From assembly GCF_031143425.1 (NCBI RefSeq), contig NC_090444.1:1348444323-1348508322 (forward strand): a stretch of DNA of 64,000 nucleotides. The letters run 5' to 3'. A program made the position numbers and the translations under genes. Source of the stretch: Pleurodeles waltl. Lineage: Eukaryota > Chordata > Amphibia > Caudata > Salamandridae. Under the pieces are notes generated by a model, which saw nothing but the letters and a program-made list of their open reading frames with translations, had not been told where the DNA came from and made no database searches. Below are positions 21,668 to 33,174 of this stretch, piece by piece (positions within the stretch are counted from its first letter, which is position 1; each line of letters starts with the position of its first letter).

Positions 21668-22480
21668 TCAGGGTACTTGCCCATGGGCTGCAAGGCCCTT
21701 TCTTTGACTTCCTTTCGATCTTTGCCTGCCTTTCACTGTCATTGTCAGGCTGGTTATCAGAGCTACCAAGGTGGGAGTCCATGTGGTCGTCCTTCACTCT
21801 GTGTTCTCCCGCGGCCTTTCCTCTCCTGCTCCTCACTGCTCCACTGGCTCTGTAACTGTGTCAGGGACTCTAGTGACCTCTTGGGTTTCTCTTGTGCAAA
21901 CACACTATATATAATAATGGACACTGGTGCACATCAATAATGGAATACGGTATGGAACATGAATCCGTTTCAGAGTCCTATCGCACCTTTTGCAAAACCC
22001 ATGCTAATGTGCAGCAACACTGAATGTGTTGTCTCCCTCCTACCTTCTTCTGCTGGGGACCCTGCCAACCCTTGTGGTGACCCTCCCTACATTCTTGTGG
22101 ACCCAGGTGGTGAGCCAGCAGTCCGCCTCATTAGCATGTACTCTGGAGTCAGTGAGTTTTCTATCAATCAGGTGTTGGCACTGATCTGCAAAACAAAGAC
22201 TGAACATATGCTCTCTTGCAATCAAGTTATACATCTCCTTGAGCTCAGCCTCATTGTAGGCATCTATGTTGGCAAGATCAAACTCCATCCTTGCAGCTGG
22301 GATTTCAGGTATAACAGTCAGTAGAATGAGAGGGAATTTGGAAAAAGACAAAAGGCCAATCAAGGATAATTTAAAACACAAATTGGTCTCAGATTATGTA
22401 TCTGTGATTTCCTGTGTAAAACAAAATCACTGTATGGAACAGCACAAACACAAGTCCTAATCCTCACTGCTGATCACCAA
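21668..22480 (-). pseudogene. Gypsy gag fragment
   Basis: Minus-strand frame 22381-22040 includes AYNEAELKEMYNLIAREHMF and CQHLIDRKLTD, which align in pattern with the capsid C-terminal region of the intact gag frame at 33175-34893 (EGLYNLIMREHI and RQHLVDSKQTN). The rest of gag and pol is absent; the fragment ends at the MITE. On the minus strand it lies downstream of the LTR at 22481-24073, with a primer-binding-like TTGGTGATCAG next to that LTR (22470-22480). It is thus the remains of a 5' LTR-gag unit. Confidence 0.6.
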
Positions 22481-24073
22481 TGTTAGAAATTGGGTTACTG
22501 GTTGAGTGGGGGTAAAACCCTACTCAAGCAGCAACCACAATCCTTGTCAAGGTGAAGTCACAAGAAAACCTCAAACTAACCTGTGCTCAACCCTCTGGTA
22601 ACTTGGGGTAGAGCAGTCAAGCTTAACTTAGAGGCAATGTGTATAGTATTTATGCAGCACTTCAAACAGTAATAAAGTAAAAACACAACAGAAGGTAACA
22701 TCTCAAGCCAATTTCGAAAAATAAAGTGCAGTTTAATAAGTAAGACCAAATGACATCAATCCAATCAGTAGAACCGACGATTTATCAATTTTAAAAATGT
22801 TAGTGAAAATAGTGCCACAAAGTGCCAACTGTGGTTATATGGTTGCGCCAGACTGGGACTAAGTCATAGGTTTAGGCTGCTCGTGATGGAGAGCGGACCA
22901 GCTACATGAACCCAGTTATGCCTGTTGAACACAGTACCTTAATCCTGGTTGCTAAAAGATGCAGAGTCCCTAACAGAGGATGGGTTGCGCAGCAGAGGTG
23001 ATGTGAGGTACAAGTGAGGAGATACGCCAAGCAGCAGCAATTCTGGGGCACTGCAAAGTGTAATGCAATGTCCTTGCTTGGAGATGCAGTGTGCCTTGGC
23101 AGTTCCAATGGGTTGCATTGGGCGTGGCGATGTCCATGTGTGGAGTTGTGTCTTGCAACAGCAATTCCGATGGGCTGTGATAAGCAAGGTGATGTGCTCA
23201 TATGGAAATGCGTTGTGCAGTGTCGGCTGCGATGGGTGATGCAAAGTCCTTGCACTGGGAAAGTCCTCACAGCGGAGGGGATGTGTCTGTTCCAAGGGTG
23301 ATGCGCCGGTTTTGCTGGAGATGCACTGCACCGTGGAGGAGATGCATCGATTCTGCTGAATCAACAGAAGGGCTAGCAGCGCACCTTTAGGTATACTTCC
23401 AAAGGTACAGGACTGGGGTGGCACTACTGGGTGGGCAGGACTTGCAGATGGCAGAGTCCAGGTGCTGTGGTCAAGGTTGTTGGAAGCCTGTTCTGTCCCT
23501 TCTGATCAGGAGGCCATCCAACTAGTTTTTGGAGTCTTGGGTTTAGAGTTGCAAGTCCAGTCCTTCTCACCCAGACAAGAGAGCCGCAGGGCAGCAGTCC
23601 TGCAGAGTGTCAGTCCTTTCCGCAACACAGCAGTCCTTCTTTCTGGCAGAGTCCACAGATCCAGATGCATACTGAAGAGTTGGTCCTAATATTTGCACTA
23701 GGGCCCTGATTTATACTTTTGACGCTAAACTGCGCTAACAATGTTATCCTGTGGGAGAGATGGGCCTTGCAGTGGTAAAAAATGAATTTAGGAGCTTGTC
23801 CAACTTTTTAAATACATTGCGCCTTGGGCTCTGTAAGACCTACTGTATTGGGTGACATATGCCCTGGGGTACTTGCAGTGCCATTTTACTAGGGGCATAT
23901 ATGTAATTTAAATGTGCCAATTGGGTGTAAGCGAAATTTACCATGTTTAAAGGAGAAAGCACATGCACTTTAGCACTGGTTAGTCCTAAAGTCAACAAAA
24001 AGGAATTCAGAAAACCAGGAGGGGTGAAGGCAAAAGTTCTGGGGACTAACACCCAAGGCCGTCAGGTCAAACA
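22481..24073 (-). mobile_element. LTR, Gypsy family B (5' LTR of truncated element)
   Basis: The 1.59-kb sequence starts TGTTAGAAATTGGG and ends GTCAGGTCAAACA on the plus strand. It is homologous to the solo LTR at 16139 but divergent and shorter. A 40-bp MITE end fragment (23701-23740) interrupts it. It is oriented as a 5' LTR for the minus-strand gag fragment. Confidence 0.7.
23701..23740. mobile_element. MITE end fragment
   Basis: GGGCCCTGATTTATACTTTT then GACGCTAAACTGCGCTAAC matches the GACGC-type MITE terminus. Only one end is present. Confidence 0.6.
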
Positions 24074-24225
24074 GAACGTGTGTAGATGGTAACGAGTAGG
24101 TTTCACAAAATGGAGAGGTGGGAGGTAAATCAGTACCCACCAGAAACACCGTTACCAAAAGTAAATAAATTGTTCTTCTGATGGATACTTCGTACCACAG
24201 ATTCCTCAACTTCAGAATAGGTCCC
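24074..24225. other. Short spacer between LTR elements
   Basis: About 150 bp between two LTR-family B elements. It holds no recognised gene. Confidence 0.4.
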
Positions 24226-26514
24226 TGTTAGAAATGGTGTCTCTGGTTGGCAGTCAGTTTGCACTCTGTCCAAGCATGGACCCTCACTCTAATCAGGGTA
24301 AGGGAGATACACAGCTCAGATAGCCCCTGCTCACCCCCTTAGTAGCTTGGCACAAGCAGTCAGGCTTATCTTAGAGGCAATGAGTAAAGGATTTGTACCA
24401 ACACACACAGTAACTCAATAAAAAAAACACAAAAGCACGCAACACCAGTTTAGAAGAATAGCCAATATTTATCTGATTAAAACAAGACCAAAATGACAGA
24501 AATCCAACATACACAAGCAAAGTTGTGAATTTTCAAAGATTAAACTTCAATGTAGCGCTTCAAAACACAAATATTCAATTTGGTGTTATCACTGCGTCAT
24601 GACGGAGTCGTTTCCAACAATCCGACGCCAATGGCGCTGGGCACGGAGTTGCACGGACCCCCAGGTACAGTACCTTTTGAAAGTGAGGAAACAAGCCGGT
24701 GGATGGAGTCTGGGAAGCAAGGCATCGCTGGATCCAGTGCATAGATTCCTGTGGTGTGGTGTAGAGGCGTTGGTGTGAAGCATCAGGTCCTTGCTGCAGG
24801 GCAGTGGAGATGAGGCGGCGGCTGAGCGAAGTGTCGGATCCTTGCGGTCCGGCTGGGTCAATGTTGGGCAGGTGAAGACACGGTGGGGTAACCTCACTGG
24901 GTCGTGTCACACCACGAGGCTGCAGGCGCTGAGGCGAAGTCAGGTTTCACGGATGTCGGTGACACGACACTTGGGACTCACAAAGGCACAGGACATCAGC
25001 GGGACTGCAGCAGCGTCAGGCCTGATGTCAATTGGGGTCATCGCACTCCAGTGGAGACCACGGCTTTGGTTGCAGGCGGCGTGGCAGGGTGAGGCAGCAG
25101 CGTAATTCCGGGCGTCCCTGCACTTGGTTTTTCTTGGTTTTCAACCAGCTTTCATTCCCATGGGCCCAGAAATTGGAATATGCACTATCTGGGGAGTTAG
25201 GGTTCACAGCAAGTTGGTAGGTGAAACCTTTGCTGTCCCTGAGACTTCTTAACATAAGGCATGCTCAAACCAAGCCCTTGGAGAAACTCCACAAGCAGGA
25301 TACACAGCAAAGTCCAGTCTTTGTCCTCTCTAAGGCAGAAGCAGCAACTGCAGGCCAACCCAGCAAAACACACACAGCGAAGGGGCAGTACTCTTCCTCC
25401 AGTTCTTCTACTTGGCAGACGTTCTTCTTCATCCAGAAGTGTTCTTAAAGTCTGGGGTTTTGGGTCCACTACTTATACCCATTTCTGCATTTGAAGTAAG
25501 CAAACCTTAAAGGAAAGTATCTGTTGTTGACAAGATCATTCCTTGCCCAGGCCTGGCCCCAGACAAACACCAGGGGGTCAGAGACTGCATTGTGTGAGGA
25601 CAGGCACAGGCCTTTCAGGTCTCACCTCCTCCGTCCCCACTCTAGCCCAGGAGACTCATCAGGATATGCAGAACAATCCCCAACTCCCTTTGTGTCACTG
25701 TCTAGAGGGAATTCACAAACAGCCCAACCGTCAGTCTGACCCAGACGTGTATTCCACAGGCAGGTAGAGGCACAGAATGGTTAAGCAAGAAAATGCCAAC
25801 TTTCTAAAAGTGGTATTTTCAAACTGACAATCTAAAAACGAACTTTACCAAATGATGTATTTTTAAATTGGGAGTTCAGAGACCCCAAACTCCAAATCTC
25901 CATCTGCTCCCAATGTGAAACTACACTTAAAAGATATTTAAAGGCAATCCCCATTTTAACTTATGGGAGAGATAGGGCTTGGAATAGTGAAAAACAAATT
26001 TGGCAGTATTTCACTATCAGGACATGTAACACACAACAGTACATGTCCTACCTTTAAAATACACTGCACCCTGCCCATGGAGCTACCTGGGGCCTACCTT
26101 AGGGGTAACTTACATGTACAAAATGGGAAGGTTTGGGCCTGGCAAGTGGGTACACCTGCCATGTCAACACTGCAGACACAGACACTGCAATGGAAGGTCT
26201 GCGATGTTTACAGGGCTAATCGTGGGTAGCCCAATCAGTGCTGAAGGCCCACTATTAGCATTTGATTTACAGGCCCTGGCTACCTCTAGTGCACTTTACT
26301 AGGGACTTACTGGTAAATCTAATATGCCAATCATGGAAAGGCCAAATACAAATACAGTTTATACAGAGAGCATTTGCACTTTAGCACTGGTCAGCAGTGG
26401 TAGAGTGCCCAAAGTACCAAAACCAGCAAAAACAAAATCCAGCACACAGTTAAAAATACTGGGAGCAGAGGCAAAAAGACAGGGTAAACCCCGCCAAGGA
26501 TGCCAGGTCTAACA
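24226..26514 (-). mobile_element. 3' LTR of the family-B Gypsy element
   Basis: The 2,289-bp sequence runs from TGTTAGAAATGGTG to GCCAGGTCTAACA on the plus strand. Next to it, on the internal side, lies a purine-rich stretch on the minus strand (AACTGGGGACACG, 26515-26527) suited to act as polypurine tract. It shares the first 500 bp with the remnant at 40283-40785. Confidence 0.8.
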
Positions 26515-26941
26515 CGTGTCCCCAGTTGAAAGTGGGGAGAACTACCCAACTTCATAGAAGTTCTCATCACTAATGCGGGAGAATCTGGACAGACCATCAG
26601 CATTGGCATGTTCTGTACCAGGGCTGTGTTCCACCGTAAAGTCCATTCCCTGTAGGGAGTTGGACCACCTCAACAATTTTGGGTTCTCACCCCTCATCTG
26701 TATTGACCACCTGAGGGGCCTATGGTTTGTCTGAACCCATAAGTGAGTCACAAACAAGTAGGGACTTAGCTTCTTCAGTGTTCAGACCACAGCAAAAGCT
26801 TCCCTTTCAATTGCGCTCCACTTGTTTCCCTGGGGAGTAACCTTCTACTAATGAAGGCTACTGGCTGGTCTAGGCCCTCTTCATTTAGCTTTGCTAGAAC
26901 TAGCCCCACACCATGCTCTGGAGCGTCAGTCTGCACACCAA
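26515..26941 (-). pseudogene. Gypsy RNase H, distal part
   Basis: Minus-strand frames show GVQTDAPEHGVGLVLAKLNE (the first catalytic Asp region), then HRPLRW, LLRWSNSLQGMDFTVEH and GTEHANADGLSR, the canonical C-terminal RNase H signature of Ty3/Gypsy elements. A frameshift lies near 26830. The proximal part continues at 27871 across the inserted MITE. Confidence 0.8.
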
Positions 26942-27870
26942 GGCCCATATTTATACTTTTTGACGCTAAACTGCGCTAACGCAGTTTAGCGTAAAAAAAT
27001 TTAGCGCCGTCTAACGCCATTCTGAAGCGCCATGCGGGTGCCGTATTTATGGAATGGCGTTAGCCGGCGCAAGCAGACCGGCGCTGCCTGGTTTGCGTGG
27101 AAAAAAACCACGTAGACCAGGCAGCGCCGGCGTTGGGAAAAAATGACGTTAGGGCGTCTTAAAATGGGGCAAGTCAGGTTGAGGCAAAAAAATCGCCTCA
27201 ACCCGATTTGCGCCATTTTTTTACGACGCCCAGACGCCATTTCATGACTCCTGTCTTAGTAAAGACAGGAGTCATGCCCCCTTGCCCAATGGCCATGCCC
27301 AGGGGACTTGTGTCCCCTGGGCATGGTCATTGGGCATAGTGGCATGTAGGGGGGCACAAATAAGGCCCCCCTATGCCACCCAAAAAAAAGTAAAAAAATA
27401 TACAAAATTATACTTACCTGAACTTACCTGAATGTCCCTGGGGTGGGTCCCTCCATCCTTGGGTGTCCTCCTGGGGTGGGCAGGGGTGGCAGGGGGGGTC
27501 CCTGGGGGCAGGGGAGGGCACCTGTGGGCTCATTTTGAGCCCACAGGCCCCTTAACGCCTACCCTGACCCAGGCGTTAAATAGTGGCGCAAATGCGGGGT
27601 TTTTTGACCCGCCAACTCCCGGGCGTGATTTTTGCCCGGGAGTATAAATACGACGCATTTGCGTCGCCGTCATTTTTTTAGACGGGAACGCCTTCCTTGC
27701 ATCTCATTAACGCAAGGAAGGCGTTCACGCAAAAAAATGACGCTATTTGCCAATACTTTGGCGCTAGACGCGTCTAACGCCAAAGTATAAATATGGCGTT
27801 AGTTTTGCGCCGAATTTGCGTCGAAAAAAACGACGCTAATTCGGCGCAAACGGAGTATAAATACGGGCCC
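26942..27870. mobile_element. 0.93-kb MITE in the RNase H region
   Basis: The element runs from GGCCCATATTTATACTTTTT to AGTATAAATACGGGCCC. It shows a GACGCTAAACTGCGC/GCGCAGTTTAGCGTA-type subterminal hairpin and a central hairpin with arms ATGACTCCTGTCTTAG/CTAAGACAGGAGTCAT-type at about 27244-27275. It splits the RNase H reading frame exactly between LKEF and GVQTD, so the empty site can be read from the protein logic. Flanks overlap by AA. Confidence 0.85.
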
Positions 27871-29030
27871 AAATTCCTTGAGGAAGTCGGGTGCCTTCTG
27901 CATGGGTGCCGTGCACATGGCTGCCTTCAGGGCATCAAAAGCAGTCTCACAAGCCTCAGTCCAGATCACTTTCTTGGGCTGCTTTGTGGAGGTCAGCTCT
28001 GTAAGGGGGCAACAATGGTGCCATACCACTTGACAAACCTCCTGTAGTAACCAGTGAGACCTAGGAAGGCTCTCACCTCTATCTGGGTTTTGGGGGGCTC
28101 CCAAGCCAGAATAGTGCCAATTTGTGGTTGTAGGGGTGCCACCTGGCCACTTCCCATCTGGTGTCCCAGGTAAACCACAGATCCTTGCCCTATTTAGCAC
28201 TTACTGGCCCTAATAGTGAGGCCTGCCTTCTGCAGGGCCTTCAACACTTCACAGAGGTGTTGCAGGTGATCCTCCCAGCAGAAGCTGAACACTGCAATGT
28301 CATCCAGGTAGGCTGCACTGAAATCCTCCATCCCAGCCAAAACCTGTTTGATTAACCTCTGAAAGGTGGCAGGGGCATTTTTCATCCCAAAGGGTATAAC
28401 CCGGAACTGATAGTGCCCTCTGGGGTGGAAAATGCCTACCTCTGCTTTGCCCCATCAGTTAAGGCAATCTGCTGGTACCCAGAAGTTAACTCAAACATGC
28501 TGAGGAACTTGGCAGCTCCTAGCTGATCTATGAGCTCATCAGCTCTGTGGATGGGGTTCAAGTCAGTCTCAGTGACAGCGTTGAGTCCACGGTAGTCCAC
28601 ACTGAACCTAAGTTTTGGGGTGGCATTGAGGGCAGCAGCCTTTGGGACCAAGACCACTGGGCTAGCCCAAAGACAGCTGGAGAACTCAACTACCTCTAAT
28701 GCTAGCATCTTGGAAACCTCATCCTTGATGCTGGCTCGGACCTTGTCAGTGGCCCTGTAAATCTTGTGTTTCACAGGTGAACTGTCCACAGTGTCCACAT
28801 TATGAGGACGCAGATGAGTGACCCCTGGGGTCAAGGAAAACAAGGAGGCAAACTGAACCAGCAACTGGCGACAGTCCCTCTGTTGATCTGGGGTAAGTGT
28901 TGGGGAGAGGTTCACACCCTTCACAGACCCATCTTTTTCCTGGGCAGACAAGAGGTCAGAAAGAGGCTCAATCTCCTCCTCCACCCCCTCATGTGTCGAC
29001 CAAGAGCATAGTCTGTTCATACCTCTTAAA
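27871..29030 (-). pseudogene. Gypsy reverse transcriptase and RNase H start
   Basis: On the minus strand: linker LLVQFASLFSLTPGVTHL; RT with VVEFSSCLWASPVVLVPK, LRFSVDYRGLNAVTE and FLSMFELTSGYQQIAL; after a break near 28436, NAPATFQRLIKQVL and the catalytic AAYLDDIAVFS (about 28310). The connection follows, with FLGLTGYYRRFV-type sequence (about 28060) and WTEACETAFDALKAAM. Frameshifts or stops near 28436 and 28190 inactivate it. It starts directly after the integrase C-terminus with no LTR between. Confidence 0.88.
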
Positions 29031-30260
29031 GTGAGGTTTGAGGCGGTTCACATGTAGGACCCTCAAAGGGTTCCTGGGTGTCTGCAAGTTCACCAGATAG
29101 GCGACATCACTCTTGCAGTCCACCATCTCAAAAGGCCCAGTTCACTTGTCCTGGAGAGCATGAGGCTCCACTGGGGCCATGACCCTCACATTTGGACCAG
29201 GCTGAAACTCAAACAGAGTCGCATTCTAGTCATACCACTGTTTCATGACCTTCTGGCTGGCTTCTAGGTCCGCCTGAGCGTGTTTCCTGAAGCCTGTATT
29301 CTGGTTTTTAAAGGCCAGCCCGTAGCTAAACATGTCTTTCTGCAAGCCCTCCTTTACCAGATTCAGAGGTACCCTCACAGGGTGCCCATACAGCAGCTCA
29401 AAGAGGCTAAAACCAAGTCCCTTCAGCGGTACCTCCCTGTATGTAAAGAGAAGGCTTGGCAGGAGGACGTTCCACTTACAACTCAAGGGCTCTGACAGGC
29501 CTATTACCATGCCTTTCAGGGTATGGTTGAATCTCTTAACCAATCCGTTTCCTTGGGGGGTGGTAAGGAGTGGTGAATTTCTAGGTCACCCCATACTCCT
29601 TCCACAGAGACTTCATATAGGTAGATATGAAGTTGGTACCCCGGTCAGATACCAGCTCCTTGGGGAACCTCATGCAGGTAAAATTCCCATCAGTGCCCGG
29701 CCCACAACAGGGGCTGTCACTGATCTCAGAGGGATGGCTTCTGGGTACCAGGTGGCATGGTCCACCAAGACCAGGATAAACGTGCTTCTTGTGGCTGTCT
29801 TGGGATCCAGAGGCCATACAATGTCAATTTGCACCCGTTCAAAACGGGTGCTGACAACAGGGAATGGTTGGAGGGGACCCTTGCATTTCCTTCCACTCTT
29901 GCCACTTGCCTGACAGGTCTGGCAAGACCTACAATATGCATGAGAGTACCTGCCCATTTGGGGCTAGTATAAGTGGGTGACAATCCTCTCAAAAGTTTTG
30001 TCCTTTCCCAAATCTCCTGCCAAAGGCACATCATGAGCCACCCCCAGTTGGAAGGTTCTGTAGTGCTCGGGTACACCAGCACACGGGCAGGCCCAGGCTC
30101 AGCAACCTCATGCTCACTGTACAGGAGGCCTTCCTCCCAGTAAATGCAGTGTGGTCCAGAATCCTTGCTAGATGCCTGGGGTCAGATGAAGCAAGCAATT
30201 TAGCCCATTCTGTGTCTATGGGAAAATGTGTTCGTACATATGGCCCCATGTCTGCAGCCT
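29030..30260 (-). pseudogene. Gypsy integrase (upstream of RT)
   Basis: In minus-strand order: eroded zinc-binding N-terminus near 30040-29920 ending SCQTCQASGK; core with FERVQIDIVWPLDP (first Asp, about 29845), LVSDRGTNFIST (second Asp, about 29640) and GLVKRFNHTLKGM (about 29545), where the expected catalytic Glu is Lys; and the C-terminal domain with FQPGPNVRVMAP, TGPFEMV and LRVLHVNRLKPHF (about 29200-29050). Several frameshifts and stops separate these pieces. The domain ends a few codons before RT linker sequence begins, which fixes the IN-RT order. Confidence 0.85.
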
Positions 30261-30453
30261 GCCGCCGCAGACCCTCAACAGAAGGGCAGGAGTTCTGTGC
30301 CTCACAGAACTCTTCCCTGGTGGGACCCCCTTCCTGCTGCCATGGGTCAGCTCGTCACCTCCCCCCAGCTCAGCAACTTGTTCCCCTGTAGGCTCCGGGT
30401 CATCCCCCTCAGGTTCAGCCTCCTCCCAGACCGTGAGAGCTTTTGGGGGTAAG
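30261..30453 (-). pseudogene. PR-IN linker of the family-B Gypsy element
   Basis: An acidic minus-strand frame (KALTVWEEAEPEGDDPEPTG) leads into EEFCEAQNSC-like sequence before the integrase. It continues, in the same frame, the basic stretch at 38177-38230 (HSRKRKGKQCRKLT) once the inserted element is set aside. Confidence 0.6.
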
Positions 30454-32941
30454 TGTGAGAAACTAGGGCTGATTGCAGAGGCCCCATAACTTTTTGCCCC
30501 CATTTTCCACTTTATGCTGGTGTTTTCCTGACTCTGATGGTGCCCTGGGTACTGCTAACCAGTCCCAGGGCCTGTGCTCTGTGTAAAATGGATATGCAAA
30601 TTAGGCTAATTATAATTGGCTAAGTTAACCTACCTATAAGTCCCTAGTATATGGTAGGGCATGTAGGTTTAGGGACCACAGCATAGGTGGTGCACACCTA
30701 GGTGCATTGCTGAGGTGCCCAGTGTCATTTTAAAAGCAAGCCTGCCTTGCTGGCTGCTTTTAAATTAAAGTTATATGCAAATTCGACTTTGGAATTAAAG
30801 GTACTTCCAAAGTCTTAAACTACCTTATTTTTACATATAAGTCACCCCTAAGGTGTGCCCTATGTGCCCCTAGGGCTGGGTGCCATGTAACTATAAGCAG
30901 GGACTTTATAAAAATAGATTTATAAGCCCTGGTGAGGTCAAAACAGCCAAATTCGTTTTTCCCTCATTGAAGTAAATGGCCTTCATAGGCTAGAATGGGC
31001 AGACTTTATTTTAAATTTTAAAGTCTCCTTAAATGTTACATACCAAGAATTTGGTATCAAATTGATTGTTATAATAAATCCCACAACTTCCAGTTGTTGG
31101 ATTTAATATAACTAGTACAGGTAAAAAGTTTAGACTTTACCTAAAAAGTTGCCAATTTCAGCTCTGCATTGTTCTTGCTGCTGTGCTCTGATTGGTCAGC
31201 CTGCAGCAGCTTCTGCCAGGCTACTTTAATGAGGTGTGAAGTGGCCTGGCTTCACACAAAGGAATGTGCTTGGGGGAGAGAATCTCCCCTCAGCAGATGG
31301 TGAGGCAGGAAGGGGGAGGGCTGCCAAACTGGTCTTCAAAGGAAGAGAAGGACATCTGGAGCACCCAGCAACACCCCCACATCCTGCAACCCCAGACAGC
31401 TAGGTGCCCCCTTGATTAGATTAGGAGAGGGCAGGAGAGGGGTGTGTTTATGATTTTTAGCCACACCAGTGGGTGGGCTCAGCCAGATCTCTCCTCCAAA
31501 AATCAGATTCATCCATTTTGGATTTTTAGAGACTGTTGCCTTCTGGGATGGATTTTTGCCACACTTCCCAGGAAGTGGTCATCACAGGGGGACGACCCTG
31601 TCCCTGATTGGAGAACCAGGGCCCCCCTGCTTTTCACCCAGGAGCAAGGATAAAACTGGCAGACCTGCACCCACGCCTCAGATCCCCTCCAGAATTCAAC
31701 AAGAAAGGAACTAAAGAAGAAGAAGGACTGCCCTGCTGGACCCCTGGCCTGCACCTGGACCCTGCACTCAGAAGGACTGCACCAGCTGCACACTTGGGCT
31801 TCACCACAAGAAGGACTTTGCCTGGCTTCAACTGGTTCAAGGAGGGACTCCCTGTTTGCTACAGGTGAAAAATTGCTAAACCAGAGTCCCCTGCACCAAC
31901 TCCTGAAGAAAGCGACCAGCTGACCACTGTCCAGTGGCCAAAAAGGAGTTTGTGCCAGGTGCATTCTGGGAGTTGAAGTCCGCACCCCCCAAGGACCATC
32001 ACAGAACTTCTGGACCCTTGGGGTGAGCTGTGGACCCCAAAAGAACCTCAAAAGAACATCTGGGTGAAGCCCCAGAAGTTTGGAAAAGATTGGAGAATTT
32101 TTGAAAAAAGCTCCATAAAGTGACCGACCCGACGCGGAAATTCTAGCCGGCTTGCCTCAACCGCGACCCGGCCTGACTTCGTGGTTCGTCCCGGTAAAGA
32201 AAAACATCCAAAAAAGAGACTAAGTCCGAACATAAAAAGTTGACCGGGACCTCCCAGCCATCGTATCCGAGAAGGGCTCCATGGACGTCGGATCAAGATC
32301 CAGGTTTACCCCGGTCGAAGGATTTTCATCTCGAAAAAACGACTAAGTCCGAAGGTAAAAATCACCACCGAGGAAACCGACTTCGCGTATCCGGACAAGG
32401 GCTCCAGGAGGTCGCATTCAACTGGCAGGTTCGTCCCGGTGAAGAAAAACGTCAAAATAAAGACTAAGTCAGAAGGTAACTTTTTAACCGAGGCCTCCCG
32501 CGACTTGTAGCCGAGCAGGGCTCCATCGCGGTCGGCCTGAAAGTTTGACTTTGCCCCGGTCCTGGTGCAACCAGATGACCCGATTGGCGCTTTTTGTTTC
32601 TAAGCGCTAGAAAATAATAATACTTTAAAAATTCATATCTCCGGTTCCCCTGAACCGATTTTAATCGTTTTTGTGTCATTTTAAAGATAAAAATATAAGC
32701 TATTTTTATAAATTGGTTTTGGATTTTTAAACTGTTTCCTGTGTTTTATTTAATTACTGTTTTGTGATATTTGAATGCTTTACACTTTGTCTCCTAAGTT
32801 AAGCCTTGACGCTCGATGCCAAGCTACCAAGGGTAGAGCTGGGATTAATTTACTGAGACCTAACTGTACCTATGTGGAGGTTTGTGGCTTGTTGCTAGGT
32901 GTAGGTACCTACCTGCCCTACCAAAAACCCATTTTCCAACA
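30454..32941 (+). repeat. 5' LTR of the young element
   Basis: The 2,488-bp LTR contains a TATAAAAATAG stretch near 30907, three to four imperfect 122-bp CG-rich repeats at about 32100-32580 and an AATAAA near 32454. Short open frames within it occur identically in the 3' LTR and lack domains. Confidence 0.9.
32100..32580 (+). repeat. ~122-bp tandem repeats in the LTR
   Basis: Units begin GACTAAGTCCGAA (32217), GACTAAGTCCGAAGG (32340) and GACTAAGTCAGAAGG (32462), spaced 123 and 122 bp, with a partial unit before. Each contains an AGGGCTCCA word and a GGTTCGTCCCGG- or CCCCGGTC-like word. The same array occurs in the 3' LTR near 37330-37810. Confidence 0.75.
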
Positions 32942-32943
32942 TA

Positions 32944-32963
32944 ATTGGTGGCAGCGGTGGGAT
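32944..32963 (+). promoter_or_regulatory. Primer-binding site candidate
   Basis: TTGGTGGCAGCGGTGGGATC follows the 5' LTR by two bases. It begins TGG after one T, as expected for pairing with a tRNA 3' CCA end. The tRNA is not identified. Confidence 0.55.
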
Positions 32964-33174
32964 CCTGTACTTGTGTTCAATATCACGTTACAGTTTTAGG
33001 TAAAACAAATTAAAAATCCTTTAAATTGTCCTAGTGCAAAAATTGTTTTTAATTTTTAATTTTTTTTTTTATTATTAATTTGGATTAATTTCAATTATTG
33101 AATTTTTTTAATTTTTCTAAATTCTTGTTTCCAATTTTTGCAAAAAGTTTTTGTTGACACAAAACTAGGGAACC

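Noticed and set aside
21920..21940. MDTGAHQ at the end of a plus-strand frame, resembling a protease DTG
   Set aside because: The frame has no other protease feature and the neighbouring gag fragment is on the minus strand, so this looks like chance.
22902..23424. 122-161-codon minus-strand frames, His/Cys rich
   Set aside because: They lie in an LTR, have no domain, and homologous LTRs do not preserve the frames.
31509..32051. 180-codon minus-strand frame in the young LTR, longer in the 3' copy
   Set aside because: The two LTR copies differ in frame integrity and no domain is visible, so it is a chance frame in non-coding LTR DNA.
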